A stretch of 62,000 nt of DNA, taken from assembly GCA_905221605.1 (NCBI GenBank), contig CAJNDS010002076.1:22501-84500 (forward strand), in the 5' to 3' direction. Below the pieces are notes generated by a model. The model did not search any database and had not been told where the DNA came from. It saw only the letters and a program-made list of their open reading frames with translations. How positions within the stretch are numbered: the first letter of the stretch is position 1; each line of letters starts with the position of its first letter. The stretch is from Symbiodinium natans. Its lineage: Eukaryota; Sar; Dinophyceae; Suessiales; Symbiodiniaceae. The translations under genes were made by a program, and so were the position numbers. Positions 51,401 to 58,945 of the stretch are shown here, piece by piece.

Positions 51401-54400
51401 AGCCTGGAAAAAGCCGTGGAGGCGCAGTGGGTGCGATGTTCCAGGGTATGGGCTTCAAAGCTGCCATAAGAGATTATAACCCCTAGGTACTTATGCTGGC
51501 GGACGATTGGGAAGTCAAGGTCCGGGCTGACGCGCATGTGCCACTTGTCAGCACGTTTGAAGCGGGCATTGCACAGGAATTTTTCGGCCTTGCGCCCATG
51601 CAAGGAGTATAAAATGACACTCTTTTGTGCGCTGACGTCCATGCCGAAGTGCCTCAATGTGGCGATCAAGATCGTGAGCTGGCTCATTGTCTGCCTCAGC
51701 TCGGCCAGATCATTGATTTTCCATTGGGCAATGACATCATCGGCGAAAAGCGTGAGAATCTCAGCCGCATTGGGCCCCAGTGCTTTAAGCAATTGCTTAT
51801 AGACAAAGGCCGTGGCGAGACACCATAATGAAGGTGCGAGATTACATCCTTGTCGAATGCCGCGGCTTGTGCGGCAAGAGCCATGGTGCCCAAAGTGATT
51901 AATGCCAACTCGGAGATAAGCATGAACTGCATCGATGTGCTGTAGTATGTGCTGTGGGATACCCGCATCAACGCAAGCAGCTTGAATGACCCATCTAGGA
52001 ATGGTGTCAAAGGCTTTTGCAACATCCAGGGAGAAGGTGAGCCCTCCCGAGCATTCTGTGCGAGTAAGTCCTTGCTGCCGACGTTGGACCATGCGCTCCT
52101 TTTTGGGTGCGAGCTGACGAACGGAATGCAAGTGTGAGAACACTCTGCCGAGTGCCTCAGGTGCAGATCTGCCACTTACATACGCATATTGCGGGACACC
52201 TCGCAGATAGGAGTCAAGGAAGGGCTTGACCATGGAAGCCAGCATGCTTGCCTGTATTTTGTTGAGTGGATGTAAGAGGCTTATCGGACGCACATCTGAG
52301 GGTTGCTGAGCTATTTTGGCGGGTTTGGGCAACAGGCAAAGGGAAATGTCCGTGAGCTCAGGCTGCGGCGGGTCAGGTAGTGCGGAGAGCGCATCATTGA
52401 GAATGCGGGTCGCCTCCTCCGCAATAGCGCTGGCTCCAAGGGCCCAGAGTATGCCCGGGGCTGCACCTGGAAGAACTGATTTGGGTCGTGGCAGGGCTCG
52501 CAGGGCATGCAAGCAGTGATCGGCAGTGTATATCACTGGACAAGCATCCAGGGCAGGTTCCGCTGAGGGTGCCTGATAAAGTTCTTCATAGTACGCGACA
52601 AGGGTGTCGCGTTCAGCAGCAGGGCGTTGCACCTGGCCTTGAGGAGTCCGAATTTGAATTCGTTTGCGCTGTTGCTTGGGGGCAAGCACTTTGAGCATTC
52701 TATACACCACTGTGTGATTGCCCGATGCAGCTGCTGTCTCAGCTTGTGACAAGCAGTCATTCAAGAAGTCGCGTTTGCGCTGTCTTGCCGCCTGTTTCAG
52801 CAGGCGCTCAGCTCGAATGGCCGGTGCAAGGAGTCTCCATTGGTGAAAGCAGTTGTGAAGTTGGGAGTCTGAGACCGGTGCCTGAAGCAACGCCGCACTT
52901 GCCTGCCAGAGGGAAAGGACCTGTTCATGGGGTCTGTCTTTGATGTCAGGTGGGGATAAGGCAGGTCGGGCACTGGTGTCATGCCAAGCCTGCTTAAGCG
53001 CAAGATCGAGCTGGGCCGCAGTGGGCTGAGGCGGAAGCCGGACTTTTAGGTTGCAGACAAAGTCGGCCTCCAGATTGGGATCCTGCTTGAGGGCGTCGGA
53101 AACTTGCCTGGGTTGGATGTTGTTCTGGAGTTCCAGGGCAGAAGACAGTCCCCATGGCTTCCAGTCTAGAGAGAAGCTGGCCTGTACGGGGATATGTTGA
53201 GCACCTTTGCGAGAGGCAGCAACCGGCCAGTTGAACGGCTTGGCCTTTTTGCTCTCCCTATCACTGTGGAACTGCCTGAGCATGATGAAGTCAATCTGTG
53301 TTGCGGCACCTGTGGACTCATTGACAAAGGTAGCAGCAGGAGCCCTGCCAAAGGTGTTGCAAGCTACGAGGCGATGGACTTCTAAGAACGCACACAGATC
53401 GGCAGTGTCGGATTGGGGACCGGATTTTGTGGGTCGACCCATGCCAGTGAGCCCTGTCATGTGTGGCAGCGAGGTGTTGAAGTCACCTATAAGACAGAGC
53501 GGGTTACGAATAGGGAAGCTGCGAACGGTGGCCTGGAGCCTCTGAAGAAATCGATGTCGGCGCTCAGTTGCGCCTCTCCACCAGTCCTGTTGATCATCAT
53601 TCTTTTGATGATACCATGCGTGTTGGTACACATGGAGCACGTCTAATGGCTGATGGCCTTTGGGGAAGAAGATGCGTACATGCTGCAGCCTGCCGACAAG
53701 GACAGGGGTGTGCTTGATCATGTGTGGTTGAGCCAGTTTCTTGGAAATGCACATGAGTAGACCTGCCTCCTTAGGCTTATGGCTTCCATGGTGGATGTAT
53801 GACCAGTGATCATCGTCCCATTCAAAGTCATCCCGCCAGTACGTCTCCTGGATACATACGATGTCATGCCCATGCGGAGTCTTTAACAGCCAGGTGAGGA
53901 ATTCATTCCATACTGTGACCGTTAAGCCTCCCGCGTTCCAGGTCATAATGCTGCATCTGAGACCTGGTGGTGGGGGACGAGGAGTGGACCGATGTGGAGA
54001 CGTGGTGTCAGGATGTGACTGTTCGCCTCGGCCAAGAAGGTCGTGGACGGAGCAAAGTCTGCCTCGGTAGCGTGTAATTCCAAAGTGTCTGGCACGAAGG
54101 ACTGCTCTCTTAAAAGATCGTTTTCTGCAGCCAGTTAGTGTAGGGACATAGTGGCCTGGGTTCGCCGGCGTATGGCGAGAAGGAAGTGAGGTACTGGCTC
54201 CAGGATCAGTGGCCTCTGATCCAACCCTCGGCTCACCCGAACTGAATGATGCAGCACGGCTTGCCTGCACTTGCCAAAGAAAGAGTAGTGACAGGAGCAG
54301 CCTGGATCGTGTTCTCGTTCGGGACGCGGGTTTGGGACCGCGATCAGCCTTTGTTGGCGCATATGATATGGGGATACAGTGTGTCAAGGAACGAAGGAGA

Positions 54401-57400
54401 GAGGAAAGAAGGAAGGGAAGAAGGGCGGTAAGTGCATTCGACACCCAGTCATGCAAGCACCAGAGACAAGTTGCATTGCGTTTTCTCTTGCTCCGGGTGC
54501 ACGCGCGTAGGTATCTGAATTTCCATCTACGTAGCAGGTGCCAGGCTTTGCTAGCAATGATCCTGAGTTTAGGAGACATCCTACCCCTGGGTTCAGGGGT
54601 GCCATGAAAAAGCGCAGGCGTCGTGGGAGCGAACCAGGCATGAGGTAACAAGTGGCACGAAGGGCCATCATGGTGTAACCCTTGCTGCATCCTCCGCGGC
54701 TTCTTCAAGGATGGCGGGAGTGTTGGGGGAGCCTGGGGCTGCAATGCCCGCATGTGGAGGTCGTCCTTCCAGGATGCCAGGAGCACGGGCTGATGGTCTG
54801 ATCCAGGCGTGTATGCCGTTGGTCGGTCGGGCTTCTGGCGAGTAGGTGAGGGGTAAGGTAATGGCAGCTGGGCGCGGTGCGGGGGGTCCCGCCGGGCTAA
54901 GGTGGCCATCAGAGTGCCCTCCTGCTGTGCAGCCTCCAACGGGTGCTGCTGGGGGATGGGTGGCGGTAATCGGCCGGAGCTCACCATAAGGTGGTGGTCG
55001 CAGAGTGGGTCCCATGCTCTCAGTGGGTGGTGGGGGTCCAGCAGGCAAGTGTGCTTCCATGGGTGGACTTGGTCTGGGTGGAGGCGGGCTTTTGGAGCGT
55101 GTTGCTCTGGCTCTGAGCCCAGCTCGAAGAATGCTTGCCGTTCTGGAGGCAGGAGTTTCACCTGTACTGGCTGCGGAGGCCTCACCTGGAATCGATGGTC
55201 TGATCCTAGGGCCCGGTGAAAGTCGGGCACCCCCAATTGCTCCAGCAGGAGTACTGTGAGCATCATCCGTGTCCGTGGCCGTCCTGGAGGAGGAAGACGG
55301 GGAATTCGGTGCAGCCTTGGGTCCGGTTGCGACAGTTGAGCCACAGGCTGAGGGGGCCTCGGGCAGGTCAAGGGCATTCCTATCAGAGTCATTGCTGTCG
55401 CTGAGCGTGTGCTCGTCCATCGCCCCATTTCTGTCTTCATTCGAAGGCGCAAACCGTCCCCTTCGCAGGATTGAGGGGCCCGGTTTCGAGCTTTTTCCGG
55501 TGGCTGGCCTCTTGAGTGTTTTCTTGGGCGCCATAGCGAGGTCAGGACCCTAACAGAACCGAGGGAAGCCCTTCTACGAGCTGGCCGAAACTCAGCATGA
55601 CAGTACATGGGACAGGCATTTTGCAGGGGATGTGCGGTGCTCGCTGGGCGCATGTCCAACAGAAAGAGTGTGCTCAGAGAATGAGCTCCGCACCAGTTGT
55701 CGTAGGCCAGGGTCAAATCTCCATGCACAGTCTCCTGGGCAGATTCAGACAAGGTGATTGTTTCCGTAAGTTCCACGGAGGATCTAGTGTCGATCACAGT
55801 CCGCCTGGATGTAGTCTTTGACAGACCTGGGCCAAAGTGATCAACGGGGAAAACCACAGGAGTGGCTCGCTGACAGTTCGCAGCACTTGCACATGTTAGT
55901 GCGCAAGAGTGAGCTCGGAGCAAACGAGGTGATGTAGAACGTATGCCCCATTCAGACACAAGACCGCATGCTTGCAGTGTAGGATGGGCTGCAGGACATG
56001 TATAGGGTCCAGGTGACGCAGCGGCTACGTTCGTGTACGCAGTGAAGCTCAGTGCATGCTTAGTCATCGTTACAGAAGCAGAAGAACAATGAGCCCTGTC
56101 TCCAATCCCTGCAGAACACTTTTGGCGGTGGCAGGCGTTCTGGCAGTGGCCTACCGGCTCGGCCTTTAGGTGAACCTCGATATCTAGGAGTTGCCGGGAC
56201 CGTCCTGTTGGTGATGGTTCGCAGGACACGTACCTGGGGCGGACATCAGGCGAGCCAGGTATGCACTCGGGAAGATGCAGGTATCCGAGGTTGCTGCTGA
56301 TATGATCGGTGGTCGGTCGCCGTTGGAGCACGTCACTGATTGATGGGACGGTCCTGTCCCTTTCAGCTGGTGGCAGGGCAGACAGAGCATCATCAATCTG
56401 TGCACCAAGAGGCAAGCAACAGCCAGGCATGCGCTCATACATGCGAGCAGTAGTGCCCGGTCGCATCATCACAGCAGCATGCTGTGTGCTCGTGTGTGTG
56501 TCCTGGAGCCTGGGCCTGACATGACGCTCCTCAGCATATCCCGTTGCAGTCACAGATGGAGAGGAGGCATTGCCCTCACAGGGCAGGTATGTGCTAGTGG
56601 AGAGCGAGGCAGCATCTGGGCACGGCACTGATGCTGAGGAGCCACTCGTCAAATGTGCAATCCTATGCCAAGCGTGAAGGATGAGCTGTGCCACCAACAT
56701 GGCCGGTTCACCTCTGGATGTTCGGACCTCTGGGCAGTGCATGGTTATCCTGTGTGCCTCCACCGCAACGTCAAGGCGCCTTTCAAGGTTGGCCTGATCT
56801 GAGTCGGTGTCCGAGCTGGAGGTCGAGTCCGAGGTGGAACCGAACAGTTTTTCCATGTCCTGGACAGGGGGCGTATGGATTGCGAGGAGGGGAGTACCTA
56901 TGACCTTGGGCCTCGGTGCAGCAGTAGTTGGAGGCGCCTCGGGTGCCCTGTATCTATGCCCGCACAGCCTGGAGCCTAATTTGCACATATAGGTGAAGCA
57001 TGTGTGGAAACGGTCACTGCTGACATTGAACACATGTGTGCGTCGAAGGGCAGACTGCATGATGCCTCTGCGAGGAGGCTGTCGAAGCAACATGACCCCG
57101 GACGGGGCTGCTCTCTCTGTGCACAGGGATGCATTTTGCGTCCAGCGTCTCAGCAGCTGATGGCAGCAGTCTACCCTGACTTCAGACAGCACAGTCTGGG
57201 CAGGGCGTTCGTCCAAGGCCGGACTCAGCTGTCTGCACGTAGTTGATCCTGCAGTATGGGAGGTACATAGCATGGTGCCATGGATTGGTCTTGCACAACG
57301 TACAAGTGCAGTTGGATCCAGGCGGTCCAGTCTGATGACAAGGGTGCCAGGTGATTCAGCGGCATCCTGTGGCTTCGGCTGGCGGGTGTGGCGCGGTGTA

Positions 57401-58410
57401 TGCACATGAGGGCACGGGATTGCAGCAACGGCCTGCCATGTAGGGATCATGTGCTTGTCATTGCACATCATTACTTCAGCCTGCGAGGTCAGTGAAAACC
57501 GACACATGCTAGCCAGTAAGTGCAGTGCGGGACAGAAGCAATCAACCCCAACCCAGCGACAACCCTGAACGAAACAAGGGTCCGAAAGATCGCACGACTG
57601 GCCTTCTCGTCTGTGCTTGGGTGGGGGCAACGGTCTCGGCATGTTCCGCTTCTGTATCGCGTCATCGATGGCCGAGCCCTCCGCCTGAACTGACACGCTG
57701 CGTGTGGTTGGTACCGCCTGGCAGGCTTGACTGTGAACATATACCCCGGAGCGCGGTGTAACGGCAGGAGGAGGACGATGTGGTGCTCCAGTGCTGCAGC
57801 TGGCATCAGGCTCTGAGGAATTGCTGGGGTCTTCTGTAGGCTCAGATCCAGCCTCAGACCCTGACCCAGTGATAGGCTGCGCTTGCAGTGTTGGCAGCTC
57901 TTCAAGCTCGCTGTCCGGGCTGTCCAGCATCACATCAACCATAGTGTCGTCAGGAGCCCAAGCCTCGCCCGTCTCGCCCTCCGTGTTCACCGTGTACCCG
58001 AGGAAGATCTCCGCAGGTGGGCCACTAATCATGGTGGCACCGTCCGCAGGAGAGGGGTCCGACAGACCCGCGTGGCCTGTGTCTTCCGGAGCAGCAGTGA
58101 TCGTTGGCGGCCCATGGAGCAGCTCGTGTAGAAGATTCGTAGGGCCAGGTCGCACCTTCGGCTTGCGACCAAGAGTCGGTGTGGCAGGTGCAGCGGTCGC
58201 ATTTGGCAAGGGCGGCACCCAGCTGGCAGGGCTGGCACCAGTCACTTCAGATGATGCTGCAGATGCATCAACCGGAGCTGCCATCGGGGCAGTCAGGCTT
58301 GGCATGTCGGCCTCCGCCAAAAGTTCAGCGTAGAGCTCGTCAACCTCCGGGCCCGCCAGCACATGCAGGAAAATCCAGAAAGAAAGCAGGAATCGCAGAG
58401 GAAATGCCAT
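48415..58410 (-). CDS. LINE polyprotein: APE endonuclease, reverse transcriptase, zinc fingers, USP protease
   Basis: About 3331 residues from the first ATG (58410). The frame is open to 58713, but that part lies in the 3' end of copy 2 and opens with GTG. In order: a short hydrophobic N-terminus; a long Ser/Pro/Thr-rich region; an endonuclease/exonuclease/phosphatase domain (about 53960-53165: TWNAGG, QETYW, GDFNTS, QIDFIMLR, HIPVQASF); a reverse transcriptase (about 52300-51300: SLDVAKAFD, GIRQGCNLAPSLW, catalytic FADD with Asp codons at 51736-51741, HKYLGVII); C2H2-like fingers (about 50990-50320: CPDCPSCF...HRVKSH, CKHC, CPECG...HMRAKH, CVYCG); a Gly/Pro/Ser-rich linker; and a USP domain (49218-48430) with NSGNTCYTNA (Cys codon 49165-49167), GHYRAVL (His codon 48568-48570) and YYTDD. 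The enzyme should nick DNA, prime reverse transcription on the target and possibly cleave ubiquitin. No RNase H was seen. Confidence 0.85.
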   Translation of the reverse strand: MAFPLRFLLSFWIFLHVLAGPEVDELYAELLAEADMPSLTAPMAAPVDASAASSEVTGASPASWVPPLPNATAAPATPTLGRKPKVRPGPTNLLHELLHGPPTITAAPEDTGHAGLSDPSPADGATMISGPPAEIFLGYTVNTEGETGEAWAPDDTMVDVMLDSPDSELEELPTLQAQPITGSGSEAGSEPTEDPSNSSEPDASCSTGAPHRPPPAVTPRSGVYVHSQACQAVPTTRSVSVQAEGSAIDDAIQKRNMPRPLPPPKHRREGQSCDLSDPCFVQGCRWVGVDCFCPALHLLASMCRFSLTSQAEVMMCNDKHMIPTWQAVAAIPCPHVHTPRHTRQPKPQDAAESPGTLVIRLDRLDPTALVRCARPIHGTMLCTSHTAGSTTCRQLSPALDERPAQTVLSEVRVDCCHQLLRRWTQNASLCTERAAPSGVMLLRQPPRRGIMQSALRRTHVFNVSSDRFHTCFTYMCKLGSRLCGHRYRAPEAPPTTAAPRPKVIGTPLLAIHTPPVQDMEKLFGSTSDSTSSSDTDSDQANLERRLDVAVEAHRITMHCPEVRTSRGEPAMLVAQLILHAWHRIAHLTSGSSASVPCPDAASLSTSTYLPCEGNASSPSVTATGYAEERHVRPRLQDTHTSTQHAAVMMRPGTTARMYERMPGCCLPLGAQIDDALSALPPAERDRTVPSISDVLQRRPTTDHISSNLGYLHLPECIPGSPDVRPRYVSCEPSPTGRSRQLLDIEVHLKAEPVGHCQNACHRQKCSAGIGDRAHCSSASVTMTKHALSFTAYTNVAAASPGPYTCPAAHPTLQACGLVSEWGIRSTSPRLLRAHSCALTCASAANCQRATPVVFPVDHFGPGLSKTTSRRTVIDTRSSVELTETITLSESAQETVHGDLTLAYDNWCGAHSLSTLFLLDMRPASTAHPLQNACPMYCHAEFRPARRRASLGSVRVLTSLWRPRKHSRGQPPEKARNRAPQSCEGDGLRLRMKTEMGRWTSTRSATAMTLIGMPLTCPRPPQPVAQLSQPDPRLHRIPRLPPPGRPRTRMMLTVLLLEQLGVPDFHRALGSDHRFQVRPPQPVQVKLLPPERQAFFELGSEPEQHAPKARLHPDQVHPWKHTCLLDPHHPLRAWDPLCDHHLMVSSGRLPPPIPQQHPLEAAQQEGTLMATLARRDPPHRAQLPLPYPSPTRQKPDRPTAYTPGSDHQPVLLASWKDDLHMRALQPQAPPTLPPSLKKPRRMQQGLHHDGPSCHLLPHAWFAPTTPALFHGTPEPRGRMSPKLRIIASKAWHLLRRWKFRYLRACTRSKRKRNATCLWCLHDWVSNALTALLPFLLSSLLRSLTHCIPISYAPTKADRGPKPASRTRTRSRLLLSLLFLWQVQASRAASFSSGEPRVGSEATDPGASTSLPSRHTPANPGHYVPTLTGCRKRSFKRAVLRARHFGITRYRGRLCSVHDLLGRGEQSHPDTTSPHRSTPRPPPPGLRCSIMTWNAGGLTVTVWNEFLTWLLKTPHGHDIVCIQETYWRDDFEWDDDHWSYIHHGSHKPKEAGLLMCISKKLAQPHMIKHTPVLVGRLQHVRIFFPKGHQPLDVLHVYQHAWYHQKNDDQQDWWRGATERRHRFLQRLQATVRSFPIRNPLCLIGDFNTSLPHMTGLTGMGRPTKSGPQSDTADLCAFLEVHRLVACNTFGRAPAATFVNESTGAATQIDFIMLRQFHSDRESKKAKPFNWPVAASRKGAQHIPVQASFSLDWKPWGLSSALELQNNIQPRQVSDALKQDPNLEADFVCNLKVRLPPQPTAAQLDLALKQAWHDTSARPALSPPDIKDRPHEQVLSLWQASAALLQAPVSDSQLHNCFHQWRLLAPAIRAERLLKQAARQRKRDFLNDCLSQAETAAASGNHTVVYRMLKVLAPKQQRKRIQIRTPQGQVQRPAAERDTLVAYYEELYQAPSAEPALDACPVIYTADHCLHALRALPRPKSVLPGAAPGILWALGASAIAEEATRILNDALSALPDPPQPELTDISLCLLPKPAKIAQQPSDVRPISLLHPLNKIQASMLASMVKPFLDSYLRGVPQYAYVSGRSAPEALGRVFSHLHSVRQLAPKKERMVQRRQQGLTRTECSGGLTFSLDVAKAFDTIPRWVIQAACVDAGIPQHILQHIDAVHAYLRVGINHFGHHGSCRTSRGIRQGCNLAPSLWCLATAFVYKQLLKALGPNAAEILTLFADDVIAQWKINDLAELRQTMSQLTILIATLRHFGMDVSAQKSVILYSLHGRKAEKFLCNARFKRADKWHMRVSPDLDFPIVRQHKYLGVIISYGSFEAHTLEHRTHCASTAFSRLRHILCTKNVLSTIKRVQLWKAIIWPTLKYGLTSLLLSVHEQIQVVGYVARQLRAITGQLAHHTHETTRDFLEKWKFQPLCILSAEVGTNCRRYEAQADLHITRVTQWHALLSSTYATGLGSTQDRAQLTPVDAVISRTYQCPDCPSCFATAGLLQVHRVKSHGQAKILEKRKQAQMQNQVEHALHGVPTCKHCLHEFNGWRNFNSHILLGNCPVMTAATTTQANIDTAVPPTASNEPAPNTDANTSELGDHSPVSTFVQTISQESSYTALAVTTGPEWRRVVGAGQLHARMKNFCPECGLYAANPSRIKVHMRAKHKDCLDRLEHSEVLASCVRTRKPCVYCGQHIPKSTFEGTHATGCYVLWQSMYAMLQSGLTPSGLDYVSKRYRDSRWGRAEPLQEIHAQPAGGEGAGGCPGKGFEAAAHQGDSAKGGERTPRQGQGIQSGPSAASLSFQALFGQAAGPQRSKPVPSLSDADPPCATPGRCTEDLGSRHLTGPVAPDWTSSGSPGSDVHGCPEVEGASGDRRGEGPTATHPVAVPPHRARSQDKPGQAHGGNQDSLNENGLHQGRTVALPEVVLRGEQAAYGHCPEPHLPRGRPSASERPPANVPGSPGHHQVPSDSPVGTRAQESHRHVHAVHCPSVGAGKRASLQPPATSGERVHSGSGHDTSPGTSQSIQPREAALQVPSDRGSCPTGGGQSTIDHPDAGRIHASPTSHTATPPHLSPLHGMDQQHILRAKLVNSGNTCYTNAIILALLWTACRSGQPSLPAGLMRTLSSALKERKPLNVWQLLLWRNLMRQWSEPNRQHDAAELIAFLQDKGFAEYYEGHWQRRVLAEGRISIEEAGSTMPLLLSVPLSAHCTPQALLDQWHAQAGFAGLLTAPSHLIVQLNRFGVEEESLQKSSCPVDITSTLSVPVFDVDLVTTRQLYRLHACIVHLGPHPTSGHYRAVLMSEDRRYYTDDHTTAKPLLQKDAVQLSLNVYILIYSKACFTDASS
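49089..50258 (-). CDS. Nested 389-codon ORF in another frame of the LINE
   Basis: ATG at 50258. Starts as the zinc-finger part of the main frame ends and stops inside the USP domain. It encodes a charged, Lys/Gln-rich N-terminus (about 60 residues) and then a helical, globular-looking region with balanced composition, for example WLYLKWSFEENKLLTD. The main frame over the same DNA is low-complexity Gly/Pro/Ser/His. The last 40 or so residues are a shadow of the USP Cys box. It is preserved intact in copy 2 (59620-60789). Relative to the main frame it needs a +1 shift or internal initiation, and a return shift to reach the USP. No family recognised. Confidence 0.6.
   Translation of the reverse strand: MSANATEIPDGEELNLFKRFMPSQQAEKEQEDAPERASKQQRTKEIVQKGGSGRHGKGKGSSRGPQQPAFRSRRSSDKQQGLSDQNLFLLCQMLIRLVLRQGDALRILALDTSLVLWLRTGLPAGVPEAMFTAAQKWKELRETGEVKAPLRHILWLCLLTELEARTNPAKLTEETKTHLTKMGFIKDGQWLYLKWSFEENKLLTDTARSPISLEDAHQQVKDLLRMSQDPQVITRFHPTRPLAPELKSPTVTFMLSIALRSEQANELHSNLLRLAGNACTQVVGMTHRQERLSRSNLEKQLSKYLQTGDLAPLEEGSRPSITQMQAGFTPHPPAIPPHLHICRLCMAWTSSTFSVQSLSTVVTHAIPMQSYLPFFGLHAVRVNPHCPQD
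54668..55534 (-). CDS. Nested 288-codon ORF in another frame of the LINE
   Basis: ATG at 55534. Opens with a basic, nuclear-localisation-like MAPKKTLKRPATGK, then an Asp/Ser-rich patch and a long Pro/Ala/Thr-rich disordered region. It lies about 0.7 kb upstream of the endonuclease domain, in the -1 frame relative to the main ORF. It could be the ORF1 (RNA-binding) protein of the LINE, made by internal initiation, but no zinc knuckle or coiled coil is visible. The main frame is also open and Pro-rich here, so either or both may be used. Confidence 0.4.
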   Translation of the reverse strand: MAPKKTLKRPATGKSSKPGPSILRRGRFAPSNEDRNGAMDEHTLSDSNDSDRNALDLPEAPSACGSTVATGPKAAPNSPSSSSRTATDTDDAHSTPAGAIGGARLSPGPRIRPSIPGEASAASTGETPASRTASILRAGLRARATRSKSPPPPRPSPPMEAHLPAGPPPPTESMGPTLRPPPYGELRPITATHPPAAPVGGCTAGGHSDGHLSPAGPPAPRPAAITLPLTYSPEARPTNGIHAWIRPSARAPGILEGRPPHAGIAAPGSPNTPAILEEAAEDAARVTP

Positions 58411-58643
58411 GGCGATGCAGCAAGAACTGCAAGCTAGCAAGCTACCCCGCCCACGGCCGGCCTGCCCGAAATCAAACCAGAAGAGAGGGAGGACCAGGAC
58501 CCACACCCGGAACCCACCCCAAACACCACCGAAAGGAAGAAAAGAAAGGGGGAGAAAGAGGGAGCGAAGAGAGGAAAAGAGGGAGAAGAAAGCACGAAAA
58601 GACACGAAAAACCCCACTACCAAGTTGCTACGGCTGTGAGCCT

Positions 58644-58656
58644 TCTTGGATAAAGC
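58644..58656. repeat. Target-site sequence between LINE copies 1 and 2
   Basis: TCTTGGATAAAGC, identical to 48111-48123. It is both the 5' flank of copy 1 and the 3' flank of copy 2, whose A tail is the 6-T run at 58657-58662. Confidence 0.75.
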
Positions 58657-58945
58657 TTTTTTGCTTTGCAGCGCAATGCCATGTCTGGCACCTAGCGAGT
58701 CCGAAGCAGACACTGTGGTCCGGCTGCATGAGAGCAGCGAGCTAAGCTCCTAACTACAAAAGACTTGTGGCCCCGGCACGAATGCCCAAGCAGGCCAACC
58801 ACGGAAAACGAGTGAAAAGAGAGGAGTCCGACACCCAAAGCACTGCACTTTCGCTCGTCAGCGCGCGACAGTGACATGCGACATGTAATCGGCAAGAGGA
58901 AAGGCGTCCCAATCCAAAAGCCACATGTGCATGCAGGGCCGTAAC

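Larger units (their letters stand above)
48124..58643 (-). mobile_element. LINE-type retrotransposon, copy 1, full length, about 10.5 kb
   Basis: Bounded by the 13-bp direct repeat TCTTGGATAAAGC and ending in a short A tail. Layout in sense direction: about 230 bp 5' UTR (58643-58411); one open frame of about 3331 codons (endonuclease, reverse transcriptase, zinc fingers, USP protease); about 280 bp 3' UTR (48414-48132). It lacks LTRs and integrase. It is inserted in the copia RNase H in the same orientation as copia. The intact frame and 99.8% identity to copy 2 over the 3.3 kb seen suggest recent activity. Confidence 0.85.
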
